Assembly: GCF_002159555.1 (NCBI RefSeq)
Contig: NZ_NFIV01000005.1
Span: 159,861-223,860 of the forward strand
DNA: 64,000 bases
Source of the DNA: Muribaculum sp. An289
GTDB lineage: Bacteria; Bacteroidota; Bacteroidia; Bacteroidales; UBA932
Direction: 5' to 3'
The position numbers and the translations under genes were made by a program. The notes beneath the pieces are model-generated. The model was not told the origin of the DNA and did not search any database. It saw only the letters and a list, made by a program, of their open reading frames with translations. Positions 8,780 through 17,298 of the stretch are shown in pieces; position 1 is the stretch's first letter; each line of letters opens with the position of its first letter.

Positions 8780-8787
8780 CAAAGGTA
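8780..8787 (-). promoter_or_regulatory. -7 box TACCTTTG for hxlR-like gene
   Basis: CAAAGGTA on the plus strand reads TACCTTTG on the minus strand, 30 nt upstream of the regulator's ATG. The same -7 sequence serves the divergent NTF2-like gene. Confidence 0.6.
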
Positions 8788-8806
8788 AGGATAATATATC
8801 GTAACG

Positions 8807-8851
8807 GGTATATACCGAATAATTTTTCAGTATATGAATAATTTTTCGGTA
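8807..8851. promoter_or_regulatory. Candidate HxlR operator: palindrome plus two direct repeats
   Basis: GGTATATACC at 8807-8816 is a perfect 10-bp palindrome. It runs into two copies of GAATAATTTTTC(A/G)GTA (8817-8832 and 8836-8851) spaced 19 bp apart, about two helical turns. All lie between the divergent -7 boxes and overlap the likely -33 region of the NTF2-like promoter. The placement suits repression or autoregulation by the adjacent HxlR protein; this is inferred from position only. Confidence 0.5.
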
Positions 8852-8852
8852 C

Positions 8853-8883
8853 TTGTGCAAACTGGAGGAATCACCTACCTTTG
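8853..8883 (+). promoter_or_regulatory. Promoter TTG-N20-TACCTTTG
   Basis: TTG at 8853-8855 and TACCTTTG at 8876-8883 lie 38 nt upstream of the ATG at 8922. The second direct repeat of the candidate operator ends 2 nt before the TTG. Confidence 0.65.
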
Positions 8884-8921
8884 CAGCATCAAAACAAGAT
8901 AATCAATTAAACATTAGCATC

Positions 8922-9305
8922 ATGAGAGCAAATATCGAAGAGTACAAGGCAGTGGAAGAAGCTGCCATGAAGTTTGTGAAAAGTGTGGCAGAAGGCAACA
9001 GCAAGTATGCCCGCGAATTGTTTATTGACGAAGCCGTCTTATTCGGCTACTTGGACGGGAAGCTGGAGCACGGCAGCATCGAGCAGTTCTACCACAATGT
9101 GGACACCGTAGGCGCAGGCGATGACTTCAAGGCACGTATCGACGTGGTGGACGTAGAAGAGACCCTCGCCGTGGTGCGCGTGCTGGAAGAGAAATGGGGA
9201 GGCCGTATCGACTTCACCGACTACCTGCTGCTGATGAAGATGGACGGCGAGTGGCGGTGCGTGGCGAAGGCGTACAATCAGAATTCGAATACCATTCAAA
9301 AGTAA
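8922..9305 (+). CDS. NTF2-like / putative lumazine-binding family protein
   Basis: This encodes 127 residues from the ATG at 8922, chosen because earlier in-frame codons lie within the promoter. The fold signature is an initial helix (IEEYKAVEEAAMKFVKSVAEG), ARELF(I)DEAVLFGYLDGK, then alternating strands ending in DYLLLMKMDGEWRCVAKAYN, as in the SnoaL/lumazine-binding 2 group of NTF2 folds. Members are small cytoplasmic proteins that often sit beside NAD(P)H-quinone or flavin oxidoreductases; the ligand here is unknown. It is 12 nt upstream of the first reductase gene and presumably shares the HxlR-controlled transcript. Confidence 0.75.
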   Translation: MRANIEEYKAVEEAAMKFVKSVAEGNSKYARELFIDEAVLFGYLDGKLEHGSIEQFYHNVDTVGAGDDFKARIDVVDVEETLAVVRVLEEKWGGRIDFTDYLLLMKMDGEWRCVAKAYNQNSNTIQK

Positions 9306-9317
9306 GGAGGAAGCGTC

Positions 9318-9857
9318 ATGAAGATAACAGTTATTACGGGAAGTCCACGCAAGCATGGCAACAGCTTTGCCATGACGGACGCATTTATCAGGGAAGCGGA
9401 GACACTCGGCCACACGGTGCAACGATTTGATGCCGCACTGATGAAGATAGGCGGTTGCCGTGCCTGCCAGACCTGCTTCAAGACGGGCAAGGCTTGTTCG
9501 TTCGACGACGATTTTAACCTTATCGCACCTGCCATTATGGAAGCCGATGCTGTTGTATTCACCATGCCAACCTACTGGTATTCCATTCCGGCACAGATAA
9601 AGGGTGTGATTGACCGCCTGTTTTCATTCGTGGTGGGCGGAAAGGATATCGCCGGAAAGAAATGCGGACTGATAGCCTGCTGCGAAGAAAACGACGTGAC
9701 GGTAATGGACGGCATCCGTATGCCGCTGGAACGTTCTGCCGCTCTGCTGAAATGGGAGATGGCTGGCGAAGTGCTTATTACCGGAGTATTGAACGAAGGT
9801 GACATCAACAAGACGGACGGCTGCAAGCAAGCGGCTGAACTGGCGCATAAATTCTGA
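9318..9857 (+). CDS. Flavodoxin-fold NAD(P)H oxidoreductase 1
   Basis: This encodes a 179-residue NADPH-dependent FMN reductase/flavodoxin-family enzyme. The phosphate-binding loop is ITGSPRKHGNS at residues 5-15. The CRACQTCFKTGKAC cysteine cluster (about residues 48-61) is characteristic of iron-sulfur-flavoprotein-like members, and MPTYWYSIPAQIKGVIDR is the flavin-side helix. The expected reaction is two-electron reduction of quinones or other electrophiles. It overlaps functionally with the paralogue 4 nt downstream. The cassette (regulator, NTF2-like protein, two reductases) resembles mobile stress cassettes in gut Bacteroidales. Codon use looks somewhat more GC-rich than in the flanking lipoprotein genes, which may indicate transfer. 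Confidence 0.85.
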   Translation: MKITVITGSPRKHGNSFAMTDAFIREAETLGHTVQRFDAALMKIGGCRACQTCFKTGKACSFDDDFNLIAPAIMEADAVVFTMPTYWYSIPAQIKGVIDRLFSFVVGGKDIAGKKCGLIACCEENDVTVMDGIRMPLERSAALLKWEMAGEVLITGVLNEGDINKTDGCKQAAELAHKF

Positions 9858-9861
9858 ACGT

Positions 9862-10494
9862 ATGAAGGTATTGTTGATTAATGGCAGCCCGAATCAAACG
9901 GGCTGCACCTATACCGCCCTGCACGAAGTGGAAACCACCTTGCAGGCAAACGGTATTGAGACGGAATTGCTGTATTTAGGCAAGAAGCCCATAGTGGGCT
10001 GCATCGCCTGTGGAGCCTGCATGAAGACAGGACATTGTTTCCGCGACGACCTCGTGCAAGAGATACAGAAACGGCTGGATGAATTTGATGCCATCGTCAT
10101 CGGTTCTCCGGTTTATTACAGTGCACCAACGGGGCAACTCGTTTCGTTCCTGAACCGCCTGTTCTTCGCCACGGAAAACCGCATGGCGGGCAAGCTCGGC
10201 GCATCAGTAGTATCGTGCCGCCGTGGTGGAGCCTCCGCCACCTTCGAGCAATTGAATCAATATTTCACTATTGCGAATATGCCTATCGTAGCATCGCAAT
10301 ACTGGAACTCGGTACACGGCTTCACACCCGACGATGTGCGCAAGGACAAGGAAGGCTTGCAGACCATGCGCATCTTGGGGCAAAATATGGCGTGGTTGCT
10401 AAAGTGCATTGAAAGCGGACGGAAGAACGGCGTTCGCAAGCCGGAATATGAACCGAGAATGCGGACGCACTTCATCCAAGACAAATATGAATAA
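9862..10494 (+). CDS. Flavodoxin-fold NAD(P)H oxidoreductase 2
   Basis: This encodes 210 residues from the ATG at 9862, 4 nt after the stop of the first reductase gene; an upstream in-frame codon would overlap that gene by 60 nt. It has the loop INGSPNQTGCT at residues 6-16, the CIACGACMKTGHC cysteine segment, and GSPVYYSAPTGQLVSFLNR as the flavin-binding helix. The C-terminal extension with KPEYEPRMRTHFI is typical of the longer flavodoxin-family reductases found beside HxlR regulators. It likely reduces electrophilic quinones or nitro compounds with FMN. It is the last gene of the cassette; a restriction-modification remnant follows on the other strand. Confidence 0.85.
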   Translation: MKVLLINGSPNQTGCTYTALHEVETTLQANGIETELLYLGKKPIVGCIACGACMKTGHCFRDDLVQEIQKRLDEFDAIVIGSPVYYSAPTGQLVSFLNRLFFATENRMAGKLGASVVSCRRGGASATFEQLNQYFTIANMPIVASQYWNSVHGFTPDDVRKDKEGLQTMRILGQNMAWLLKCIESGRKNGVRKPEYEPRMRTHFIQDKYE

Positions 10495-10513
10495 CCAAAC
10501 TTAACAAGAAAAC

Positions 10514-10780
10514 TTATAGATTTTTGAGTAGAGGATGTTTCCTGTCCGATTTTGAATTTAACCAACGGGAGGATAGCAAGCGGTTTTGGTCTGCATTTTC
10601 ATTGACAAAAGACATTATGTCTTTTGTTATCCTTTTACTGTCCCGTGTAGCATCTTTCCAATAGTCATCTTCCCTGATATTGCATAAAGCAAGCAGTGTC
10701 AGTGCCGACATTTCATTTTGCTGGGGGATTGGCAGTCCCAGGTTTTTCAGTATTTCCTGCGCTTCGCTAATTTTTCCCAT
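10514..10780 (-). pseudogene. BsuBI/PstI-type restriction endonuclease, N-terminal fragment
   Basis: Only 88 residues remain. The segment AQEILKNLGLPIPQQNEMSALTLLALCNI, then DYWKDATRDSKRITKDIMSFV, matches the N-terminal helical domain of BsuBI/PstI-family endonucleases, which usually run to about 310-330 residues. The PD-(D/E)XK catalytic domain is absent and the last 20 residues (after about ADQNR) look like out-of-frame sequence, so the 3' part has been deleted. It starts 2 nt after the stop of a methylase fragment, the normal M-R order of such systems. It is not expected to be active. Confidence 0.65.
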
Positions 10781-10782
10781 AG

Positions 10783-11328
10783 TTATCGGATATTAAAATA
10801 TTCTATCAGGATTTTATTGATATAATCAATAGAATAGTCGTTGTTCAGGATTATTTTTCTGCCGATTTCCTGAATGGTTCCAATGTCAGGCATTGGCATG
10901 ATTTTAAGTTCGGTAGCACTTACATTTGTATTGCCGTTGAACGTTCTGAAATAAGTGTCGAAAATATTGCTGTTAAGAAGGGCGGAAATTCCCATTACTT
11001 CATCTCTTTTCAGACGTCCTCCCGGCCTGTGCATGTAATTGAGTTTGTTTTCGATGCCGATTAGCTCGTATTTGGACATGTTGCCGAAATATGGTGCTGC
11101 AATCAGTCTGCTGTCATCATCTTTGGAACTGAATCTTCTTAACAGTATGTAATTTTTGTTAGGCAATAAATACGCTTTTGTGTTTTTATTGGCAATTATA
11201 TACTGTCCTTTGTGTTTTTTGTCATTTTGCGCCGTTGTATGAGAATATATATTGCCCAACCGTTCTGCGTATTCGGACGGCTTTTCTTTCTCTGTGGGCA
11301 AGTTTATATTCATATCCATAGAAGGCAA
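10783..11328 (-). pseudogene. Eco57I-like adenine methyltransferase, C-terminal fragment
   Basis: The 181 codons resemble the C-terminal target-recognition part of Eco57I/BsuBI-type N6-adenine methylases: KGQYIIANKNTKAYLLPNKNYILLRRFSS in part, then YFGNMSKYELIGIENKLNYM and ALLNSNIFDTYFRTFNGNTNVSATELKIMPMPD. The catalytic NPPY-bearing domain should lie upstream but is missing; 15 nt farther on the alkaline phosphatase gene ends. The ATG at 11328 is therefore probably fortuitous. With the truncated endonuclease this is a restriction-modification remnant that has lost both outer ends. Confidence 0.65.
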
Positions 11329-11343
11329 ATATACGCATAATCT

Positions 11344-12480
11344 TTATATTCCCAGCAACTTGCACACTTTCCGGTGTACCTCGGTGTTGTCAATCAGTCC
11401 GTGGAACTCTTCGGCGCCCGGGCCGTAAGCGAACAGAGGTACCGGAACACCGGTGTGTCCGCCCGTAGACCATCTGAAATCGATGCCGCTGTCGCCCTTG
11501 TTGAAGTCGCTGTCGTTGGATGCCATGGTAAGCCCTCCTGTTTCATGGTCGGCGGTTACGATTACGAGGGTCCCCGGATGACTGTCAGCGAATCTTTTGG
11601 CTACAAGCATGACCGAGTTTATCTCCTCCATGTCCTTGACAAGCGGGCCGTCCAGATGGTCGTGGCATGAAAAATCTATCTGCGACTCTTCCACCATCAG
11701 CAGGAAACCGTCCGGACTGTTCTTGCCGAGGATGTCCAAGGCGGCCTGGGTGCATTCAGCGAGCATTCCGGGCTTGCGTTCATCGGTGTCGGGGAAATGC
11801 TTTTTGAAAGGCAGGAAAATGATATTGTCCCACTCCTCGGGTATTGAAGAGATGAAAGAATAATCGTTCAGGACGACATTGTAGCCCATCGCTTTCAGAG
11901 AGTCGAGGCGTGCGTTGCCTCCGTTTTCATCGGGTGCGAACATCCCGGAGCCTCCGGTGAAGACGACATCGAGTCCGGATGAAAGAAAATCATCGGCTAT
12001 GCCTTCGTCATCATGCCTCGTGATGTTGTGGGCGTACATTGCGGCCGGAGTCGCGTGTGTGAACGAGCAAAGGGTCACAATGCCGCATTCCAGGCCGGCG
12101 GCCTCGCATTTTTCGGCAAAGTTCGGGACATTGCAGCTGTCGGCATCCATCCCGAGGGAGGAATTGTTCGTCTTGTGTCCGGTAAACAGTGCGGTGCCTC
12201 CTGCGGCCGAATCCGTAACACGGTTATTCGCCGAATGTGTCGTGACAAAGGCGGTCTGCGGGAACAGTCCGAATGCGTTGGTGTCGGGGCGGGCCGTCTC
12301 CAGGGCGGCCACCTGTGCCAGTCCCATTCCGTCGCCTACGATGAATATTACATTCCTGACTTCCCGGTCGGTCTTTCCGTCCGTTGCGCTATCTGAAAAG
12401 GAATCGCTCCTTCCGGCACATCCGTAAAGTGCCATCAGGAGCGATAATAAGATAGCGGCTGAAAAAATATTATTTTTCAT
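11344..12480 (-). CDS. phoA: Alkaline phosphatase lipoprotein
   Basis: This encodes 378 residues from the ATG at 12480, which gives a lipoprotein signal with Cys21 (MALYGC); a longer in-frame reading lacks a signal. It is a periplasm-facing phosphomonoesterase of the PhoA family. VGDGMGLAQ carries metal ligand Asp50, and VTDSAAGGTA has the nucleophile Ser91. ESQIDFSCHDH, TADHETGG and STGGHTGVPVP supply the remaining metal ligands, and the length suits a compact bacterial PhoA. It starts 17 nt after kbl on the same strand, so the two may be cotranscribed although their functions are unrelated. No Pho-box could be recognised. Confidence 0.93.
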   Translation of the reverse strand: MKNNIFSAAILLSLLMALYGCAGRSDSFSDSATDGKTDREVRNVIFIVGDGMGLAQVAALETARPDTNAFGLFPQTAFVTTHSANNRVTDSAAGGTALFTGHKTNNSSLGMDADSCNVPNFAEKCEAAGLECGIVTLCSFTHATPAAMYAHNITRHDDEGIADDFLSSGLDVVFTGGSGMFAPDENGGNARLDSLKAMGYNVVLNDYSFISSIPEEWDNIIFLPFKKHFPDTDERKPGMLAECTQAALDILGKNSPDGFLLMVEESQIDFSCHDHLDGPLVKDMEEINSVMLVAKRFADSHPGTLVIVTADHETGGLTMASNDSDFNKGDSGIDFRWSTGGHTGVPVPLFAYGPGAEEFHGLIDNTEVHRKVCKLLGI

Positions 12481-12497
12481 TATGCCGTGTTTGCGGT

Positions 12498-13688
12498 TTA
12501 TTTTAAAACACCGAGTTCTTTTCCTACCTTTACGAAAGCGGCTATGCACTTGTCAAGGTGCTCTTTCTCGTGTCCCGCGGAAATCTGTACGCGGATACGC
12601 GCCTGATCCTTAGGAACTACCGGATAATAGAAGCCCACTACGTAGATGCCTTCCTGGAGAAGCCTGTCGGCCATCTGCTGCGACAGTTTCGCATCGTAAA
12701 GCATTACGGCGCAGATTGCGGACTGGGTAGGTTTGATATCGAAGCCTGCCTCGACCATCTTCTTGATGAAGTAGTCGGTGTTTGCATGGAGCTTGTCCTG
12801 GAGCGCGTTGGTTTCGGCCATCATGTCGAACATGCGGATTGCGGCTCCGGCAACCATAGGAGGTATGGAGTTGGAGAAGAGGTATGGCCTTGACCTCTGC
12901 CTCAGCATGGCGATGATTTCTTTCTTACCGGTAGTGAAACCGCCGATTGCGCCTCCGAATGCCTTTCCGAGGGTACCGGTGATGATTTCAATTTTGCCCC
13001 TGAGGTTGTGGAGCTCGGTTACGCCCCTTCCTGTCGCGCCTACTACTCCGGCAGAGTGGGACTCGTCGACCATTACCATTGCATTGTACTTGTTGGCCAG
13101 CTCGTAAATCTTGTCGAGAGGGGCTACGTTTCCGTCCATCGAGAACACGCCGTCGGTAACGATGATACGGTGCCTCTGTGCCTGTGCGAGTTTGAGGCAT
13201 TCCTCAAGTTCGTTCATGTCGGCGTTGGCATAACGGTATCTCTTTGCCTTGCAGAGACGTACTCCGTCTATGATGGATGCGTGGTTGAGCGCATCGGAAA
13301 TTATTGCATCCTGTTCATTGAGAAGAGGTTCGAAAACTCCTCCGTTCGCATCGAAGCATGCTGCATACAGGATAGTGTCTTCGGTTCCGAAAAATTCGGC
13401 GATTTTCGCCTCCAGTTTTTTGTGGAGATCCTGTGTTCCGCAGATGAAACGTACAGATGACATTCCGTAACCGTGCGTATCGAGTGCTTCTTTAGCGGCT
13501 TTTATAAGCTCTTTATTGTCGGAAAGGCCGAGGTAGTTGTTGGCGCAGAAGTTGATTACTTCCTGTCCCGAAGCTACTTTGATTGCAGCTTTCTGAGGCG
13601 TTGTGATTATCCTTTCTTCCTTGTAAAGTCCGGCTTCCTTGATGGCGTTGAGCTCATCTGTGAGGAATTTTTGAAAATCTGTGTACAT
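12498..13688 (-). CDS. kbl: Glycine C-acetyltransferase (2-amino-3-ketobutyrate CoA ligase)
   Basis: This encodes a 396-residue PLP enzyme of the alpha-oxoamine synthase family that interconverts 2-amino-3-ketobutyrate plus CoA with glycine plus acetyl-CoA in threonine breakdown. NYLGLSDNKEL opens the fold. His136 lies in NHAS, and VDESHSAG has Asp208 and His211 contacting PLP. TGTLGKAFGG has the Schiff-base Lys242. Length and motifs match KBL rather than 8-amino-7-oxononanoate synthase, although that paralogue is hard to exclude by motif alone. A TATTTTTG -7 box lies 56 nt upstream. The usual partner tdh is not adjacent. Confidence 0.9.
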   Translation of the reverse strand: MYTDFQKFLTDELNAIKEAGLYKEERIITTPQKAAIKVASGQEVINFCANNYLGLSDNKELIKAAKEALDTHGYGMSSVRFICGTQDLHKKLEAKIAEFFGTEDTILYAACFDANGGVFEPLLNEQDAIISDALNHASIIDGVRLCKAKRYRYANADMNELEECLKLAQAQRHRIIVTDGVFSMDGNVAPLDKIYELANKYNAMVMVDESHSAGVVGATGRGVTELHNLRGKIEIITGTLGKAFGGAIGGFTTGKKEIIAMLRQRSRPYLFSNSIPPMVAGAAIRMFDMMAETNALQDKLHANTDYFIKKMVEAGFDIKPTQSAICAVMLYDAKLSQQMADRLLQEGIYVVGFYYPVVPKDQARIRVQISAGHEKEHLDKCIAAFVKVGKELGVLK

Positions 13689-13743
13689 AATGTTAAGTAT
13701 TTAAATCGTTATTTTTCTGTCTGTCGGAAAATTTTTTTAAATG

Positions 13744-13751
13744 CAAAAATA
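13744..13751 (-). promoter_or_regulatory. -7 box TATTTTTG upstream of kbl
   Basis: CAAAAATA on the plus strand reads TATTTTTG on the minus strand, 56 nt upstream of the kbl ATG. No matching -33 TTG was found at the usual distance. Confidence 0.45.
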
Positions 13752-13771
13752 GTGCTATTTCACTTTCGTTG

Positions 13772-15907
13772 TCATTCATCTTTCAGCCATCTGTCCAGCC
13801 AGGAGAAATACTCTCTGTGCCAGAGGACTGCATTCTGCGGTTTGAGTATCCAGTGGTTCTCTTCAGGGAAGACGACAAGGCGCGAAGGGATTCCCATGAG
13901 CTGGGCAGCATTGTAGGCTGCCATTCCCTGGTCTACGGGTACACGGAAGTCCATCCCGCCGTGCATGACCATGATAGGGGTGTCCCAGTTCTTTATGAAC
14001 TTGTGGGCCGAATGGGCATAATGCCTTTTGGCGGCAGGATTTTCATCCCACGGGGCACCTCCGTTGTCCCATGTAGGGAACCAGAGTTCTTCGGTAGTCA
14101 TGTACATGTGCTCCTGGTTGAAGATTCCGGCGTGGGCGATGAAGCAGTCGTAGGTCTTGTTGTGGTTCCCGGCCATATAGTAGACGGAGAATCCGCCGTA
14201 GCTTGCACCGCAGGCCGCCATTTTTCCCACATACGACTCTTTCTGCATCTCGTGGGCCGCCGTCAGGTAATCCTGCATGTTCAGTCCGCAATAGTCTTTG
14301 GAAATCTGTTCGCACCATTCCTGTCCGAAAGCCGTGGTACCCCTTCTGTTAGGCATGATTACGATGTATCCCTGCTGTGCCATGAGGCGGTAGTTCCACC
14401 TGTAGCTCCATGCCTGGCTGAGTGTGCTTTGAGGCCCTCCGAGAAGTATCTCTATCGCCGGATAGACTTTCGACGGGTCGAAATGAGGCGGGTACATTAC
14501 CCAGGTGAGCATCTTCTTTCCGTCCACAGTCGTCATCCAACGGTCTTCCATTACAGGTGTGTCGAGTCTGTCGAGGATGTCCTTGTTTTCGAATGAAAGC
14601 TGGCTTACGGTATCTGCCTGGGCCGTTCCGTCCCAGTCGATTGCGACTATTTCGGTCGGGAAAAGCATGCTCATGTAGGAGGTGATGATTTCCGCGCCCT
14701 TCCCGTTTTCCTTCACATATGCCGGGGTCATGAAATCGTACCATAGCCTGTCCGAGGTGATTCTGGTGATGTTGCCTTCCATGTCTGCAACGAAGAGGGC
14801 CTGGAGGCCTTCAGCCAGTGAAGCGAAATAGATGCGGCCGCCGTCTTCTGACCATACCGGAGACGAGGCGTTGTATTTGAATGCTCCGGTAAGTTCGGTT
14901 ATCCTGCCCGTAGCCATGTCCATGACCATCAGCCTGACCTTGTCGGCTTCGTAGCCGTCCCTCTCCATGCTGAGCCATGCAAGCCTGCTTCCGTCCGGAG
15001 ACCATACTGGTTCGGTATCGTACCCCATCATCCCTTCACTCAGATTGGTGCATCCTGCTGTTGCTATATCATAAAGATATATGTCTGTATTCGTGGAGAA
15101 TGCGTATGCCTTGCCGGCGAGTTTCCGGCAGGAATACGCTATTTTGGTGCCGTCCGGACTCCATGAAAGCTGTTCTATGCCGCTGAACGGCTCTGTAGGG
15201 AGTTCGTAAAGTTCCTTTTCGCCTGCAAGCAGGTCGGTGGCGTCCTCCAGGCTTATCCTTTTGCTCCCTTCGGGCATTCTTGCGATGAACGTGTGCGGTA
15301 TTTCTTCAACCCAATGGTCCCAGTGCCTGTACATCAGGTCTTCGGTGCGGTATGCCCTGGCCTTGTCGAGGTCGGGGTATGTGTCTGAAGGTTTCTGGAG
15401 ATAGGACTGGACATAATGGGTGAACATTATGCTCTTTTCGTCCGGGGACAGTTTGAACTGCGCGATTCCCCCGTCCACATCGGTTATTTTGTGCGTTTTG
15501 CCCAAAGAAGGCCTCTCGCCGTCGCGGTATTCGGCCGTCCACACCTGCCCGTCTGACAGATAGGCTATCTTTTTGCCTCCGTCGAGCCATACTACATTCG
15601 AATAATTCGCCTCGTCTTTTGTCAGCTGGGTGCGGCCCGTGCCGTCCGCATTCATCACGAAGATTTCGCTGTTGCCCCTGTTCTGGGCGATTCCAGTATA
15701 ACCCACCGTGTACAGTATCTTGTTTCCGTCCGGCGATACTTCCGGTCCGGATACTTTCGAAAGGGTTACAAGGATTTCCGGGGTCATTTTACCGTCTGTA
15801 ATCTCGATAGTGCTTTTGCCTATAATGCCCTCTTTTTCCGAAGGGGCGGCGCAACTAACCGTCAAGGCAGTCATGGCTATAAGCGATTTTGTAAAGAAAT
15901 GGTTCAT
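13772..15907 (-). CDS. S9 family peptidase, DPP5-like lipoprotein
   Basis: This encodes 711 residues with a short signal ending in LTVSC (Cys19), so it is probably lipid-anchored on the periplasmic side. Residues about 40-440 form a beta-propeller with repeated SPDG-type blades (VSPDGNKILY, LSWSPDGTKIAY, PVWSPDGSRLAW). The C-terminal alpha/beta-hydrolase domain has the nucleophile Ser569 in GASYGG, Asp653 in HGGMDFRVP and His685 in EENHW, a complete prolyl-oligopeptidase triad. Size and layout match dipeptidyl-peptidase 5 of Porphyromonas, which releases dipeptides for asaccharolytic growth. It appears to be monocistronic, with a divergent promoter pair toward rmuC. Confidence 0.9.
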   Translation of the reverse strand: MNHFFTKSLIAMTALTVSCAAPSEKEGIIGKSTIEITDGKMTPEILVTLSKVSGPEVSPDGNKILYTVGYTGIAQNRGNSEIFVMNADGTGRTQLTKDEANYSNVVWLDGGKKIAYLSDGQVWTAEYRDGERPSLGKTHKITDVDGGIAQFKLSPDEKSIMFTHYVQSYLQKPSDTYPDLDKARAYRTEDLMYRHWDHWVEEIPHTFIARMPEGSKRISLEDATDLLAGEKELYELPTEPFSGIEQLSWSPDGTKIAYSCRKLAGKAYAFSTNTDIYLYDIATAGCTNLSEGMMGYDTEPVWSPDGSRLAWLSMERDGYEADKVRLMVMDMATGRITELTGAFKYNASSPVWSEDGGRIYFASLAEGLQALFVADMEGNITRITSDRLWYDFMTPAYVKENGKGAEIITSYMSMLFPTEIVAIDWDGTAQADTVSQLSFENKDILDRLDTPVMEDRWMTTVDGKKMLTWVMYPPHFDPSKVYPAIEILLGGPQSTLSQAWSYRWNYRLMAQQGYIVIMPNRRGTTAFGQEWCEQISKDYCGLNMQDYLTAAHEMQKESYVGKMAACGASYGGFSVYYMAGNHNKTYDCFIAHAGIFNQEHMYMTTEELWFPTWDNGGAPWDENPAAKRHYAHSAHKFIKNWDTPIMVMHGGMDFRVPVDQGMAAYNAAQLMGIPSRLVVFPEENHWILKPQNAVLWHREYFSWLDRWLKDE

Positions 15908-15956
15908 TATTAATTATTTATTGTCGTTTGTAGTCGTTTGTGCGATTTTGACACCC

Positions 15957-15964
15957 CAAAATTA
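15957..15964 (-). promoter_or_regulatory. -7 box TAATTTTG for the S9 peptidase
   Basis: CAAAATTA on the plus strand reads TAATTTTG on the minus strand, 50 nt upstream of the peptidase ATG at 15907. It is divergent from the rmuC -7 box 21 nt away. Confidence 0.5.
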
Positions 15965-15985
15965 GAAAATATTGGTGAATGTTGT

Positions 15986-15993
15986 TATATTTG
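15986..15993 (+). promoter_or_regulatory. -7 box TATATTTG for rmuC
   Basis: TATATTTG at 15986-15993 lies about 78 nt before the rmuC ATG at 16071, leaving an AT-rich leader. The -33 element is not obvious. Confidence 0.45.
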
Positions 15994-16070
15994 ACCTGTT
16001 TAATATGAAAATACCCTTTGGGTTTTAAGAAACTTCTAAGAAGATTCTAAACGTTTGTTTGTGGAATTTT

Positions 16071-17246
16071 ATGGTTGCAGTTTATATAGCGGTCGGTTTG
16101 GTCTCCGTAATGACCGGCGCCGTACTGGCGTATTTCCTGATGAAAGGACGTATCGACGATACGAAAAAATTTTATGAGGAAAACATGGAGACGATGCGTG
16201 CCCAGTTCAAGGCCGCCGCTTCGGAAATAGCTGAAAACAATTCGAAGGTTTTCAGGGAAAATTCGGCAATGCAGATAGATGCTTTGCTGAAGCCCCTCCG
16301 CGAGAGTCTGGGAAGATTCGACAGGAGCCTGAACGATACGCGGGCCGAAAGCATAAGGTACAATGCCGAGCTCAAGGCTTCGATAGAGATGATTGTGAAG
16401 CAGTCGGCGGCAGTAGGTGAGGAGGCGGGAAAACTGGCCGATGCCATCACCGGGCAGGTGAAGTTCCAGGGGAATTTCGGTGAGATGCTCCTTGACAGGC
16501 TTCTGGACAGCGCCGGGATGCGGCGCGGAGTGCATTATGAAGTGCAGGGCCGGATCCGCGACATGGAAGGGAATGCGGTAAAGACGGAGCAGGGCCGGGA
16601 ACTCCAGCCCGATGTGCTGATATATTATCCCGACGATACGGCTGTCGTGGTCGACTCGAAGGTTTCCCTTACCGCTTTCAACAATTATATGAACGCTTCG
16701 TCGCAGCAGGAGCGGGAACGTTATGCGAAGGAGCATGTCCGGAGCGTGGCCTCCCATGTCGAGGAAATGGCGGCCAAGGATTACAATTCGTATCTTCCGA
16801 AAGAAAAACGTCTGGTGGATTTCAATATAATGTTCATGCCTGTCGAGGCGGCATTCCAGCTGATGATGGCTACCGACCCGATTTTGTGGCAGAATGCCAG
16901 GTCGCGGGGAGTGCTGATAGTCTCGCAGATGAACCTTCTCGTCTTCCTTCAGATGATTGGCATGGGCTGGAAACAGGCCTTGCAGGAGAGGCATATAGCC
17001 GAAGTCTACCGTATGGCAGGCGGCATACATTCGCAGCTTACGGGGTTCCTCCAGTGCATGGACAAGGTCGGGGATGCCCTGGATTCGGCCGGAGACGCCT
17101 ATAAGGATGCGCTGAAACGGCTTAACGGTTCAAACCAGTCGGTCATCAGCAAACTGAAACGCCTCGAAGAGTACGGCGTGAAAACCGAAAGGAAGGGCAA
17201 GGGACTCCCGAAGCGTTTTACGTCCGTGGAGGATGCGGAGCTTTGA
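16071..17246 (+). CDS. rmuC: RmuC family DNA recombination protein
   Basis: This encodes 391 residues from the ATG at 16071 (a TTG at 16059 would add four). An N-terminal membrane helix (VAVYIAVGLVSVMTGAVLAYF) is followed by a long coiled-coil region (about residues 25-125). The RmuC nuclease-like domain has GNFGEMLLDRLLDSAGM, QPDVLIYYPDDTAVVVDSKVSL and FNIMFMPVEAAFQL; the DVLI plus DSKVSL pair looks like the PD-(D/E)XK-type core. RmuC limits inversions at short inverted repeats in E. coli, so it is interesting in a genome rich in hairpin repeats. It is monocistronic, and the gene on the far side converges. Confidence 0.9.
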   Translation: MVAVYIAVGLVSVMTGAVLAYFLMKGRIDDTKKFYEENMETMRAQFKAAASEIAENNSKVFRENSAMQIDALLKPLRESLGRFDRSLNDTRAESIRYNAELKASIEMIVKQSAAVGEEAGKLADAITGQVKFQGNFGEMLLDRLLDSAGMRRGVHYEVQGRIRDMEGNAVKTEQGRELQPDVLIYYPDDTAVVVDSKVSLTAFNNYMNASSQQERERYAKEHVRSVASHVEEMAAKDYNSYLPKEKRLVDFNIMFMPVEAAFQLMMATDPILWQNARSRGVLIVSQMNLLVFLQMIGMGWKQALQERHIAEVYRMAGGIHSQLTGFLQCMDKVGDALDSAGDAYKDALKRLNGSNQSVISKLKRLEEYGVKTERKGKGLPKRFTSVEDAEL

Positions 17247-17298
17247 CGATTTCCGCCGCAAGTCCACCGAGCTTTTTGTCAGCTGAAGCATCCCGAGC

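Noticed and set aside
13769..14596. Plus-strand frame inside the S9 peptidase gene
   Set aside because: Antisense of the catalytic domain with its complete Ser-Asp-His triad.
16047..17030. 327-codon minus-strand frame over rmuC
   Set aside because: Opposite strand of a conserved gene; no motif supports coding.
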